Below are positions 39,147 to 48,828 of a stretch of 64,000 nucleotides of DNA, in pieces. The notes beneath the pieces were generated by a model. It saw only the letters and a program-made list of their open reading frames with translations, was not told the DNA's origin and made no database searches. Both the position numbers and the translations under genes were made by a program. The stretch's first letter is position 1; the number at the start of each line of letters is the position of its first letter. The DNA comes from an uncultured Gammaproteobacteria bacterium. Its GTDB lineage: Bacteria > Pseudomonadota > Gammaproteobacteria > Magnimaribacterales > Magnimaribacteraceae. Where the stretch lies: the NCBI GenBank assembly GCA_913045055.1, contig CAJWPI010000006.1, positions 1-64,000 of the forward strand. Reading direction: 5' to 3'.

Positions 39147-41402
39147 TTACTCTAATTCTGTTGAAGAAATAATTCTTGATACTTTCTTTCCAAGCCTACC
39201 CAATCCTTTTAACTCAATAAAAAAATAAATATTATCTCTCAGTCTTACCGGGTCGTATCCTTTAGATAAAGCTGAAAAAGCTGTGTCATATTTATTTTGC
39301 CAAGAAAAATAATCTTCATCTAACCATTTTCTTTTCATAACACCCGCTTTAAAGCAACAGTTTGAATATTGAAATCCAAAAAGAATATCTAAAGACTTAG
39401 AGGTTTCTTCATCATTTAGCCATCTTCCGTAAAACGACCAAGAGCTATTCAATGGTACCTGGCTTACCAATTCAAATTGTTTTGTTGGTTTATCAATATC
39501 TGACCAGGGAAGAAAAGACTGATTTAAATCCTTTCTTCTGTATATAGATCTTAATTCTACTCGCGTGTTCTTATCATTTTCAAAAACATACCCAAACGAA
39601 CTTGAATTTATTTTTTTTTCCGAGTGGTCCCATTCTATTAATCCATTAGACCAACTATTTCTGCCAATATAATGCCTAAATTCAGCTATTAATGGAGAAC
39701 TGCTTACTTGTTTAGAATTAAAAAAGCTGTCAATTTTTTTTAAATAAAAGGCTTTTCCAAAATAAAAAGTGAAGTCAGAAAGATTTGACTTAGATTTTAA
39801 TGAGGAGTGTTCAAGACCAACTATTAATTTATTTATGTCAGGACTTTTTTCAATCCCACTATAATTGCTTCTTCTATATAAATTATTAAAACTAGCACTT
39901 GGAATTCTAGATTCAATTAAAGGAAAATCTAATTCGCCGTTTTCGTTTACATATATGTATTTAAATATTGGAGTGAGGTGTGAAAATCTATTATTTTCTT
40001 GTTTCTCCAAGAAAATTTTAAATGTGCTCTCAATCCAAGGAGAGTAACTATTTTCGCTTTTTAAGTCGTTTTTGTAATGAAGAATATCTGAGCCAAATGA
40101 AAGTTTGAGTTCAGAGCTTGGATAGTTAATTAAATAACTTATCTCTGGACCGAAATACGCCCTTTCTACCTCGCTAAATTGATCTTTTATAAAATTTGGT
40201 CGATCTCTCTTAAATTTTGAGTAACTAGACTTTATAGAAGCCAGGAGATTTTTTTTTCTAAAATTATAAGAAAAAAGCACTTTGGGTGTTGATTTATATT
40301 CATCTTCCATAAAAGGATTTAAGATTTGATAACTATTCAAAACTAGTTCCAAAAAGAAAAGATCAGATTTCCACCCTATACTGGCTTTTCGAGGAAGATA
40401 ACTTGTCTTGCTTTCTCCAAATTGACCTCCCCCTATATCTCTGAAAAAGTATTCATCACTTGTTGATTTGATCTCTAAGTTAGTAAGTAATTTTCCTTCG
40501 ATATTGCCATTATGGATCCAGGAAGTCTTCCATCTATTCGACTTTTCTTTTACATCTTTTTTATATTCTTTGTCTCTCGAAATGAAAGCGAGCTTTATTT
40601 CTCCTTGAGAGCTCTCGGTTAAGTATCTGAACTCCGAAGAACCACCGAATCCTCTATCGGCAATTAATCTAGGCGATATTTCTAAGTCATAGTTTGGGGC
40701 TAAATTTATGTAGTAAGGCAATGATATATCTATACCATCACCCCCTTGCTTAAGACTAGGTGAAAGAAAACCTGTCAACCTTTCATTTCCATATGCGGTC
40801 CTAATATATGGAAAATAAAAAATTGGTAATTTCCCTATACGGAACTTTATCCCTCTGATTATTGCATTGCTTGTTTCTTGTATAAGATCAATTTGTTTAG
40901 TTTCTATTTGCCAAGCAGGATCTTCTTTAGAACAATTATTTAAGCTAGTATTTAATAAAACGACATCTCCTGAAGTTTTTATGTAAAGTTCTTCAGTATT
41001 CCCATAAGATTGGTCCTTAAAGTTCAAATCTCCTTCTTTCATCTTAAAAGAGCTATCCGTTAGATTAGCTAATATGTAAGAGGTATTTATAAGCAAATTA
41101 GAAGATGTAATTTCAGTATTTTCAAAAAGTTCTATAGTGCCTTTATCTTGATTGTATAAAGCCCTATCTGTTTTAAATTGCACTAGATTTGTAACTATCA
41201 GAACTTCCCCTTCAAGAATTAAATTACCGTTTTCATCATTTAAAATATTTTTTGCATCTATTGTTTCTATAACCATTCGCTCTTCTAATCCAGGAATGGC
41301 AAGACAAGTCATTGATATTCCTAGTAAAAATATACTAAAAACTAATTTTTTAAGATTTTTTATAATAATTGACATTCTTATCATTAGATTAACATTTATC
41401 AA
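39147..41402 (-). CDS. lptD: LPS-assembly protein LptD
   Basis: LPS-A domain, beta-barrel, conserved N- and C-terminal Cys (NNCSK ... NCCFKAG); next to surA. Confidence 0.93.
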   Translation of the reverse strand: MINVNLMIRMSIIIKNLKKLVFSIFLLGISMTCLAIPGLEERMVIETIDAKNILNDENGNLILEGEVLIVTNLVQFKTDRALYNQDKGTIELFENTEITSSNLLINTSYILANLTDSSFKMKEGDLNFKDQSYGNTEELYIKTSGDVVLLNTSLNNCSKEDPAWQIETKQIDLIQETSNAIIRGIKFRIGKLPIFYFPYIRTAYGNERLTGFLSPSLKQGGDGIDISLPYYINLAPNYDLEISPRLIADRGFGGSSEFRYLTESSQGEIKLAFISRDKEYKKDVKEKSNRWKTSWIHNGNIEGKLLTNLEIKSTSDEYFFRDIGGGQFGESKTSYLPRKASIGWKSDLFFLELVLNSYQILNPFMEDEYKSTPKVLFSYNFRKKNLLASIKSSYSKFKRDRPNFIKDQFSEVERAYFGPEISYLINYPSSELKLSFGSDILHYKNDLKSENSYSPWIESTFKIFLEKQENNRFSHLTPIFKYIYVNENGELDFPLIESRIPSASFNNLYRRSNYSGIEKSPDINKLIVGLEHSSLKSKSNLSDFTFYFGKAFYLKKIDSFFNSKQVSSSPLIAEFRHYIGRNSWSNGLIEWDHSEKKINSSSFGYVFENDKNTRVELRSIYRRKDLNQSFLPWSDIDKPTKQFELVSQVPLNSSWSFYGRWLNDEETSKSLDILFGFQYSNCCFKAGVMKRKWLDEDYFSWQNKYDTAFSALSKGYDPVRLRDNIYFFIELKGLGRLGKKVSRIISSTELE

Positions 41403-41493
41403 CTTGGTTCAAGAGTGCAAACTTTTCTAGATAATAAGTCAACGTTTTAGTAGATTAAATATGATAAGTGGTTAGGTTAGAGTTAAATACCAA

Positions 41494-42510
41494 ATGTCTG
41501 AAATAAAAAAGAAGCTTTTTAATTGGTCTAATGCAAGTTTGGAGGAATTACACCAACCCATTGCTTTGAGTATAAAACCGCTTAGAGAAGAAGCTAGCTT
41601 TAGAAGGTACTTCAGACTTAAGAGAAGGGAGGATTCCATAATAGGAGTCTACTCTCCTCCAGAAATGGAATCTAACAAAGAATTCATATTTTTTTCTCAA
41701 TACTTTAAAGAGAAGAATATTAATGTACCAGATATACTCACTTTTGATCTTCAACAGGGTTTTATGCTTCTAGAAGACTTTGGAGATGATCTTTATCAAT
41801 TTAAATTAAATACCTCTAATAGAAAAGAACTTTACGAATTAGCAATAAAAGAATTGATCAAAATTCATTCTTGTAAAGATACGAAGAATATCCAAAGACT
41901 TACCAAAGAACATAGCATTGCTCAAATGAAACTATTTGAGGAGTGGTTCCTACAGGGCCTATTGGGATTCAATATTAATGATGAAATTCAATGCCTATTG
42001 GACAAGGTTTATGACCTTATTGAAAAAACTTTTATCAATCAACCGCAAGTTCTTTGTCATTTTGATTTTGAAAGTAGAAACTTAATCTTATTACCTAATG
42101 GGGGGGTAGGAGTTTTAGATTACCAAGACGCTATTTTAGGGCCTATTTTTCTAGACCCAGTATCTTTACTGAAGGATTTAAATTGTAAATCTACCAGGAA
42201 AGAAATTATAAGTTTTTTAAGGATTTATACTTCAAGGGCCTGTGAAGAAAATCTTTTACCTAAAATGGAGGAAAGAGATTATTTAAGATATTTTGACTTT
42301 ACAGGCTTACAAAGACAACTAAGAATTTTGGGAACGCTTTCTAGGCTTCATTTGAGGGATAAAAAGTCCTATAGATTACCTGACCTAATAAAAACATTAG
42401 ATTTTTTATTAGAAACATCCTCCAACTATGCAGAATTAAAAGAATTTAATAACTTTCTTAAAGATATAATTTCTCCAGAATTAAATAAATCACTAAAAGA
42501 AAAGATATGA
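41494..42510 (+). CDS. amgK: Sugar kinase of the AmgK (N-acetylmuramate/GlcNAc anomeric kinase) family
   Basis: RRYFRL, LLEDFGDDLY, VLCHFDFESRNLIL, GVLDYQDAILGP; divergent from lptD, before murU. Confidence 0.88.
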   Translation: MSEIKKKLFNWSNASLEELHQPIALSIKPLREEASFRRYFRLKRREDSIIGVYSPPEMESNKEFIFFSQYFKEKNINVPDILTFDLQQGFMLLEDFGDDLYQFKLNTSNRKELYELAIKELIKIHSCKDTKNIQRLTKEHSIAQMKLFEEWFLQGLLGFNINDEIQCLLDKVYDLIEKTFINQPQVLCHFDFESRNLILLPNGGVGVLDYQDAILGPIFLDPVSLLKDLNCKSTRKEIISFLRIYTSRACEENLLPKMEERDYLRYFDFTGLQRQLRILGTLSRLHLRDKKSYRLPDLIKTLDFLLETSSNYAELKEFNNFLKDIISPELNKSLKEKI

Positions 42511-43172
42511 AAGCCTTTTTACTTGCTGCAGGAAAAGGAAAAAGGTTACTTCCTTTTACAGAAGAACTTCCTAAACCTCTTTATAAAGTTTTGGGGAAAC
42601 CTTTAATCCAGTGGAATATTGAGAAATTAAGAGATGCAGGATTTTCCCAAATTGTAATTAACGTCCATCACTTAGCCGATAAGCTTGTTGATGTAATAGG
42701 GGATGGGTCTAAATTTGATTTAGAGATTTCTTATTCATTTGAAAGAGAATTATTGGGCACCGGAGGAGGGGTAGGTAATGCATTAGACTTAATAGGGGGC
42801 GATCCTTTTGTCTTATTAAGTGGAGATTTATGGACTAATTACAATTTTCAAAGCCTTGAACTTGCTCCCAATTCTCTTGCTCACATGGTATTGGTTTCTA
42901 ATCTGGGAAAAGATGAAGGAGATGTTTTTCTAAATCAAGGTAGATTAAATATCCATGGAAAAGGAGAAAAATACACTTTCTCTGGAATTGCCGTTCTTGA
43001 TCCTAAGTTATTTACAAAAATAAAGAAAAAAAACTATCAATTGTGGGAGTCTGTTTTATTGCCTGCATGTGAAGAGAGCCTTATAACTGGAGAGCTTTAC
43101 ACAGGAGATTTATTTAATATTAATTCTTTGGAAGAAGCAGAAAGATTAGACGCTTTCTTGACTCGGGAGTAA
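42507..43172 (+). CDS. murU: N-acetylmuramate-1-phosphate uridylyltransferase family
   Basis: MKAFLLAAGKGKRLLPFTEELPKPLYKVLGKPLI; 4-nt overlap with amgK. Confidence 0.88.
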   Translation: MKAFLLAAGKGKRLLPFTEELPKPLYKVLGKPLIQWNIEKLRDAGFSQIVINVHHLADKLVDVIGDGSKFDLEISYSFERELLGTGGGVGNALDLIGGDPFVLLSGDLWTNYNFQSLELAPNSLAHMVLVSNLGKDEGDVFLNQGRLNIHGKGEKYTFSGIAVLDPKLFTKIKKKNYQLWESVLLPACEESLITGELYTGDLFNINSLEEAERLDAFLTRE

Positions 43173-43197
43173 ACTGCACGGCCTTTAGGACAAATTC

Positions 43198-43866
43198 ATG
43201 GCAAAGAAAGAGAACATAATAGCCCCATCCATACTGTCCGCAGACTTTGCTAAATTAGGTGAGGAAGTAGAGTCTGTTTTAGAATCTGGAGCCGATTGGG
43301 TTCATTTTGATGTAATGGATAATCATTATGTTCCAAATCTAACTATTGGCCCCATGGTATGTTCTGCTTTAAGAGAGTATGGGATAACAGCTCCCATAGA
43401 TATTCATTTAATGGTCCAGCCAGTAGATAGATTAATTGAGGATTTTGTGCAAGCTGGTGCAACTTATATAACTTTCCATCCAGAGGCTTCGCAACATATC
43501 GATAGATCCTTACAAATGATTAAGTCAAGCGGTTGCAAATCTGGTTTAGTCTTGAATCCAGCTTCTCCAATTAATCTCATAGAAGATTGTTTAGATAAAT
43601 TAGATATGATTCTTCTAATGTCAGTAAATCCTGGATTTGGTGGTCAAAAGTTTATTCCCTCAGTTTTAAATAAACTTAAAAAACTAAGAAAAATAATTGA
43701 TGATAATGACCTTGATATTAGATTAGAAATAGATGGCGGTGTAAATCTGGATAATATTTCTGAAATATCTCAGGCTGGGGCTGATACTTTTGTAGCCGGA
43801 TCTGCAATATTTTCTGAAAAAGACTACAGAAAGATTATTTCAGATATGCGCAATTCTCTAAAATAA
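43198..43866 (+). CDS. rpe: Ribulose-phosphate 3-epimerase
   Basis: [41 protein letters not shown]. Confidence 0.97.
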   Translation: MAKKENIIAPSILSADFAKLGEEVESVLESGADWVHFDVMDNHYVPNLTIGPMVCSALREYGITAPIDIHLMVQPVDRLIEDFVQAGATYITFHPEASQHIDRSLQMIKSSGCKSGLVLNPASPINLIEDCLDKLDMILLMSVNPGFGGQKFIPSVLNKLKKLRKIIDDNDLDIRLEIDGGVNLDNISEISQAGADTFVAGSAIFSEKDYRKIISDMRNSLK

Positions 43867-43875
43867 TCCTTACTT

Positions 43876-45324
43876 GTGGAAAAAATAAAGAAAATTCCTA
43901 TTTCTAGAGAGGTCCATGCTGATATGGAAACTCCTTTAAGTGTTTACAGAAAATTAGCAGACTCACCTTATAGTTATTTATTTGAATCAGTAGAAGGGGG
44001 AGATAAATGGGCTAGGTATTCATTGATTGGGTTACCGTCAAAAAAGATTATTAAAGTTAACGGGAATGAAGTTCAAATTTTTGAAGAGGAAAAACTTGTT
44101 GAAACATTAGAGACTGATAATCCTCTAGATTATCTTAAATCACTCCATGCTAGTTTTTCTTTAAAAGATATTCCAGGGCTACCAAAATTTAGTGGAGGAC
44201 TCGTTGGGTATTTTTCTTATGATTGCGTAAGATTAATTGAAAAGAGATTAGAGAATTCTGAGCCTCCAGACTTATTGGGGACTCCAGATGCGTTACTTAT
44301 GATTTCTGAAGAAGTAGCTGTCTTTGATAATTTAAAGAATAGATTGCATTTGATTGTCATGGTGGAAGATGGAGAAGAAGAAACTATACAAGGGGCTGAA
44401 TCTAAACTCGATCTATTAGAAGAGAAACTGAAACAAAATTATAGATTTGAAGAATTTTCTAAACCTGATGATTCCGTTGAAGAATCTGATTTTGTTTCAA
44501 GCTTTGGAGAAGATGAATTTAAATCAGCAGTAAATAAAGTTAAGGAATATATAAAGAGGGGGGATGTTATGCAAGTTGTTTGCTCTCAGAGAATGTCTAT
44601 CCCTTTTAATTCAGATCCTGTTGCCTTATATAGAGCAATTAGGTATTTAAATCCCTCTCCCTATATGTATTACTTAAATTTAAAGGATTTCCATATAGTT
44701 GGATCTTCCCCAGAAATTCTAGCTAGACTTGAAGATGGAGATGTAACTGTTAGGCCAATTGCAGGAACTAGGAGAAGAGGTGTCAATGAAGAAGATGACT
44801 TAGCCATGGAAAAGGATATGGTTAATGATCCGAAAGAGATAGCAGAGCATCTTATGCTTATAGATCTTGGGCGCAATGATGTGGGCAGAATAGCTGAACC
44901 AGGAACAGTAAAAGTAACTGAGAAATTTGGAATCGAGAGGTATAGCCATGTAATGCATATGGTTTCAAATGTTAGCGCAAAAATTAAAAAAGAGCTTACA
45001 GCAATGGATTTATTTAAAGCTACTTTCCCAGCAGGCACTGTTTCAGGAGCTCCTAAAGTAAGAGCAATGGAGATCATTGATGAATTTGAACCAGTTAAGA
45101 GAGGTATATATGGAGGAGCTGTAGGCTACTTATCTTGGCAAGGAAATATGGACATGGCAATAGCAATAAGGACTGCAGTTATAAAAGATGATGTTTTATA
45201 CATTCAGGCTGGTGGTGGATGGGTTGCTGATTCAATTCCTGAATTAGAATGGAAAGAAGTTTTAAATAAAGGCAGGGTAATATTTAAAGCAGCAGAAATG
45301 GTTCAAGAAAAGTTGAAAGGATAG
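43876..45324 (+). CDS. trpE: Anthranilate synthase component I (GTG start)
   Basis: SSPEILARLEDGDVTVRPIAGTRRRG, LIDLGRNDVGR, TFPAGTVSGAPKVRAMEII. Confidence 0.97.
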   Translation: MEKIKKIPISREVHADMETPLSVYRKLADSPYSYLFESVEGGDKWARYSLIGLPSKKIIKVNGNEVQIFEEEKLVETLETDNPLDYLKSLHASFSLKDIPGLPKFSGGLVGYFSYDCVRLIEKRLENSEPPDLLGTPDALLMISEEVAVFDNLKNRLHLIVMVEDGEEETIQGAESKLDLLEEKLKQNYRFEEFSKPDDSVEESDFVSSFGEDEFKSAVNKVKEYIKRGDVMQVVCSQRMSIPFNSDPVALYRAIRYLNPSPYMYYLNLKDFHIVGSSPEILARLEDGDVTVRPIAGTRRRGVNEEDDLAMEKDMVNDPKEIAEHLMLIDLGRNDVGRIAEPGTVKVTEKFGIERYSHVMHMVSNVSAKIKKELTAMDLFKATFPAGTVSGAPKVRAMEIIDEFEPVKRGIYGGAVGYLSWQGNMDMAIAIRTAVIKDDVLYIQAGGGWVADSIPELEWKEVLNKGRVIFKAAEMVQEKLKG

Positions 45325-45327
45325 ATT

Positions 45328-45891
45328 ATGCTTTTAATGATAGACAACTATGATTCTTTTACCTATAACCTAGTTCAGTATTTCTATCAACTAGGAAAAA
45401 AAGTTGAAGTTTATCGTAATGACGAAATTTCTATTCATGATGTAGAAAAGAAAAACCCTGACTATATTGTTATCTCTCCAGGACCTTGCACCCCTAAAGA
45501 AGCAGGTATTTCTGTAGAATTAATTCAGAAATTTAAAGACAAACTACCAATTTTAGGAGTCTGTTTAGGTCATCAATGTCTAGGAGCAGCTTTTGGAGCA
45601 AGGATAATTAGAGCAGAAAACATTATGCACGGTAAACTTTCAAAAGTATTTCATGATGGATCAGGATTATTCAGTGGACTCAATAATCCATTCCAGGCGA
45701 CTCGTTATCACTCATTAATAATTCAAAAAGAAAGTCTATCTAAGAATTTTCAGGTTAATGCTTGGACAGATAATAAAACAATAATGGCTATACAACATAA
45801 GGAACTTCCATTGTTAGGTGTGCAGTTCCATCCTGAATCAATAGCAACAGATAAAGGGATAGAAATGTTAAAAAATTTTTTAAATATCTGA
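45328..45891 (+). CDS. trpG: Anthranilate synthase component II
   Basis: DNYDSFTYNLVQYF, GVCLGHQCLGAAFG, QFHPESI. Confidence 0.96.
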   Translation: MLLMIDNYDSFTYNLVQYFYQLGKKVEVYRNDEISIHDVEKKNPDYIVISPGPCTPKEAGISVELIQKFKDKLPILGVCLGHQCLGAAFGARIIRAENIMHGKLSKVFHDGSGLFSGLNNPFQATRYHSLIIQKESLSKNFQVNAWTDNKTIMAIQHKELPLLGVQFHPESIATDKGIEMLKNFLNI

Positions 45892-45898
45892 TTGAAGA

Positions 45899-46927
45899 AT
45901 GGAAGTCAAAGAAAGTATAAATAAAATAAATAAAGGCCAAGATCTTTCTAAGAAAGAAATTTCTTCAGTTATGAACCAAATATTAACTGGCTCTGTTACA
46001 CAAGATCAAATAGTTTCTTTCTTGGGCTCCTTAAGTGCAAAAGGGGAATCTATAGAAGAGGTAATTGGTTCAGCTGAAGTTATGAGAGATTTATCTTCAA
46101 AGGTATCAGTTAATCAAGAGCATTTGGTTGATACTTGTGGTACTGGAGGTGTAGGGTCAGGAATTTTTAATGTCTCTACAACTGCTGCTTTTATTGCTAG
46201 CTCTTGTGGAGCTAAGGTTGCTAAACACGGTAATCGCAGTACTACAAGACAGAGTGGTAGTGCAGATTTATTAGAAACTGCCGGAGTAGCCTTAGAACTT
46301 AATCCTGATCAAGTTAAGCAATGCATTGAAAATGTGGGAGTAGGATTTATGTTTGCTCCTGCTCACCATAGCGCTATGAAATATGCTGTAGGTGCCAGAA
46401 AAGAACTTGGTATAAAAACTATCTTTAATTTACTTGGTCCTCTTACTAATCCTGCTGGAGCTTTGAACCAGGTTTTGGGTGTTTTTGACAACAAATGGGT
46501 AAGACCTATTGCAGAAGTTTTAAAAAGATTGGGAAGTAAAAATGTCTTAGTATTACACTCTCAAGATGGCCTGGATGAAATTAGTACAGCATCCTCTACT
46601 TCAGTGGCAGAGTTGAGAGATGGAAAAATTAAAGAGTATTCAATCTCTCCAAATGATTTTGGATTTAAGACTTTAGCAATTGAGGGGTTGAAGGTTAGCT
46701 CCCCTGAAGAAAGCCTGCAAATTGCCAAAGAAGCTTTAAAAGGAGAAAACCAAGCTGCAGCTCAAATGGTGGCTATGACATCAGGTGCAGCTCTTTATGT
46801 AGCAGGCCTAGCAGATACATTAAAAGTAGGTGTGGATATATCAATGGAAGGCATAAAAAAAGGAATTGGTTTGCAAAAACTTGATGAACTGGTTTCATTT
46901 AGTCAGTCTTTAAAACATAGAGGCTGA
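45899..46927 (+). CDS. trpD: Anthranilate phosphoribosyltransferase
   Basis: DTCGTGGVGSGIFNVSTTAAFIA, KHGNRSTTRQSGSADLLE. Confidence 0.97.
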   Translation: MEVKESINKINKGQDLSKKEISSVMNQILTGSVTQDQIVSFLGSLSAKGESIEEVIGSAEVMRDLSSKVSVNQEHLVDTCGTGGVGSGIFNVSTTAAFIASSCGAKVAKHGNRSTTRQSGSADLLETAGVALELNPDQVKQCIENVGVGFMFAPAHHSAMKYAVGARKELGIKTIFNLLGPLTNPAGALNQVLGVFDNKWVRPIAEVLKRLGSKNVLVLHSQDGLDEISTASSTSVAELRDGKIKEYSISPNDFGFKTLAIEGLKVSSPEESLQIAKEALKGENQAAAQMVAMTSGAALYVAGLADTLKVGVDISMEGIKKGIGLQKLDELVSFSQSLKHRG

Positions 46928-47721
46928 TGAAAAATACCTACTTAGATGAAATCTTAAAAGTGACCAGGGCTTCTGTTACTAAAAAAAAGAAAAACCACCC
47001 TTTAAGCTCTATTTCGTATCCTTCAATAGACTCAGCTTCTTCAGGAGGTTTTATAACTGCCCTGAAGCGCTCTATTAAGCTCAATAAATTCGCAGTTATA
47101 GCAGAGATGAAACGAGCCTCTCCTAGTCAAGGCTTAATTAGAGAGACCTATGATCCCGCAGAGTTGGCAAGTAAATATCAAAATGCACAAGCTGCCTGTA
47201 TAAGTGTATTAACAAATGAATCTTTTTTTAAGGGTTCATTAGAACATCTATCATTAGTTAGAGAAGCAGTTGATCTTCCTATATTAAGGAAAGATTTTAT
47301 TGTTGATGAATATCAAATTTTTGAAAGCTTACATAGAGGAGTTCATTGCATATTATTAATTGTGGCTGCTTTATCAAAAAATGAGCTTAAAGATTTCTAT
47401 CATCTAGCACTAGAATTGGGCATGGATGTTTTAGTTGAAGTTCACAATAAAGAAGAGATTGAAAAGGCATTAGAGTTAAGCCCAAAACTAATAGGGATAA
47501 ATAATAGAAATCTGGAAACATTTGAAGTAGATCTGAGAGTTAGTATAGATTTATCTAAACAGATTCCTGCAGATATTCTTACGGTATCAGAGAGTGGAAT
47601 TAAGTCTCCAAAGGATGTTAAAAATCTTAAGTCTTCTGGAATTAATGCATTTTTAGTGGGTGAAGCATTTATGCGAGCTAAAGATCCTGGTCAAGAGTTA
47701 CAGGAGCTTTTCTTTTCCTAA
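46927..47721 (+). CDS. trpC: Indole-3-glycerol phosphate synthase
   Basis: VIAEMKRASPSQGLI, LRKDFIVDEYQI, GINNRNLETFEVD. Confidence 0.97.
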   Translation: MKNTYLDEILKVTRASVTKKKKNHPLSSISYPSIDSASSGGFITALKRSIKLNKFAVIAEMKRASPSQGLIRETYDPAELASKYQNAQAACISVLTNESFFKGSLEHLSLVREAVDLPILRKDFIVDEYQIFESLHRGVHCILLIVAALSKNELKDFYHLALELGMDVLVEVHNKEEIEKALELSPKLIGINNRNLETFEVDLRVSIDLSKQIPADILTVSESGIKSPKDVKNLKSSGINAFLVGEAFMRAKDPGQELQELFFS

Positions 47722-47754
47722 GCTCAGTTAGGCACTTTTACAATTATTGCATAT

Positions 47755-47842
47755 TACAATAACTACCTCACAACTAAGCCTGCGAACTCTAAAGTTCTCA
47801 AGGCAGTAGTCGAGGTTGTATACGAGTGAGACTTATAGTCTG
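47755..47842. other. Candidate structured RNA element (orientation unknown)
   Basis: Nested helices TACA/ACCTC/ACTA/GCCT/GAACT-CTAA-AGTTC/AGGC/TAGT/GAGGT/TGTA over 47755-47820, then AGACT-TAT-AGTCT. Confidence 0.4.
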
Positions 47843-47855
47843 AAGAAGAAGTTTT

Positions 47856-48101
47856 TTAACTTCTTTCCGAAGCTGTATCTACTCTCAACTCCCTTCCTCC
47901 AAAATCTTTACCATTTAGAGCGTCTATAGCAGATTGTCCAGCTTCAGCGGATTCCATTTCTACGAATCCAAAGCCTTTTGATCTGCCCGACCTTCTTTCA
48001 GTAATGATTCTTACAGCCCTAACAGGACCGTGTTGAGCGAAGTGAGCTTCTAGTTCTTCTTCCGTACAACTCCACGGAAGATTTCCAACATATAAATTCA
48101 T
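47856..48101 (-). CDS. Single-RRM RNA-binding protein
   Basis: LYVGNLPWSCTEEEL (RNP2), RSKGFGFVEM (RNP1). Confidence 0.95.
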   Translation of the reverse strand: MNLYVGNLPWSCTEEELEAHFAQHGPVRAVRIITERRSGRSKGFGFVEMESAEAGQSAIDALNGKDFGGRELRVDTASERS

Positions 48102-48119
48102 TAATTTCCTTTAAATAAA

Positions 48120-48172
48120 CCAATACAGCTAGGCTGCGATTGGCACTATACTTATGTATAGCTTTTTAGCAA
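48120..48172 (-). promoter_or_regulatory. Candidate promoter of the RRM gene with imperfect palindrome at the predicted TSS
   Basis: Minus-strand TTGCTA (48172-48167), 16-nt spacer, TATAGT (48150-48145), then CCAAT-cg-CAGC-cta-GCTG-t-ATTGG (48143-48120). Confidence 0.45.
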
Positions 48173-48195
48173 TAAGTTTTAATAAATTTTTTAAT

Positions 48196-48828
48196 CTAAA
48201 AATAGTAACTGGTAGAAGTCATGACCTTTGCAACACGGGACATTCCTAACTTTAATTCTTCAGGTAATTCCCTAGAACCACTTTCTTTAGCTTGATCAGC
48301 ATGACCACTTTCATCTTGTTTCATCTGCTCTATTATGGCTTTAGATTTGAGATCTTTTTTTGAAATTTTATGTAAATGTGAATCTAAATGAGATACGACT
48401 TGTTTTTCTGTTTCTTCAACGAAGCCTAGACTCCATTTATCGCCAGCAAGACCAGTTAACATTCCAATAGAGAATGACAAGGTATACCAAACAGGGTTGA
48501 AGACGCTTTGGTTATCTTCAAGTTCTTCTAATCTTTTGCTACACCAAGCAAGGTGATCTTCTTCTTCATCTGCAGCTTTTAGCATTTGGGCTTTAATCGA
48601 AATATCCTTGGCTGTGAGGCTCTGACCCAGGTAGAGTGCTTGCGCGCAGACCTCACCAGCATGATTCACCCTCATAAGACTTGAAGAGTGGTTTCTTTCT
48701 AATTCACTAAGTTTATTTTCTTTAAGATCATTAGCTGGATATACTCTATTACTGACATTTTTGTTAATAAAAGAGGACTTTAAACCTTTATCGAATTCTA
48801 TTATTAATGTGTCAAGAAAATCTCTCAT
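48196..48828 (-). CDS. coq7: 3-demethoxyubiquinol 3-hydroxylase (Coq7/UbiF-type diiron)
   Basis: MRVNHAGEVCAQALYLGQ, DEEEDHLAWC, DESGHADQA diiron ligands. Confidence 0.95.
   Translation of the reverse strand: MRDFLDTLIIEFDKGLKSSFINKNVSNRVYPANDLKENKLSELERNHSSSLMRVNHAGEVCAQALYLGQSLTAKDISIKAQMLKAADEEEDHLAWCSKRLEELEDNQSVFNPVWYTLSFSIGMLTGLAGDKWSLGFVEETEKQVVSHLDSHLHKISKKDLKSKAIIEQMKQDESGHADQAKESGSRELPEELKLGMSRVAKVMTSTSYYF

Noticed and set aside
43867-43875. Absence of gph between rpe and trpE, and of yqgE between gshB and ruvX
   Set aside because: Real departures from common gene order, but such losses are frequent and carry no new mechanism
44670-45077. 135-aa antisense ORF inside trpE
   Set aside because: Shadow ORF opposite a conserved gene; composition follows complementary codons
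47755-47820. Possible 6S RNA in the trpC/RRM gap
   Set aside because: The long-hairpin shape prompted the idea, but the length is too short and I could not match 6S conserved sequence on either strand; kept only as an unexplained structure
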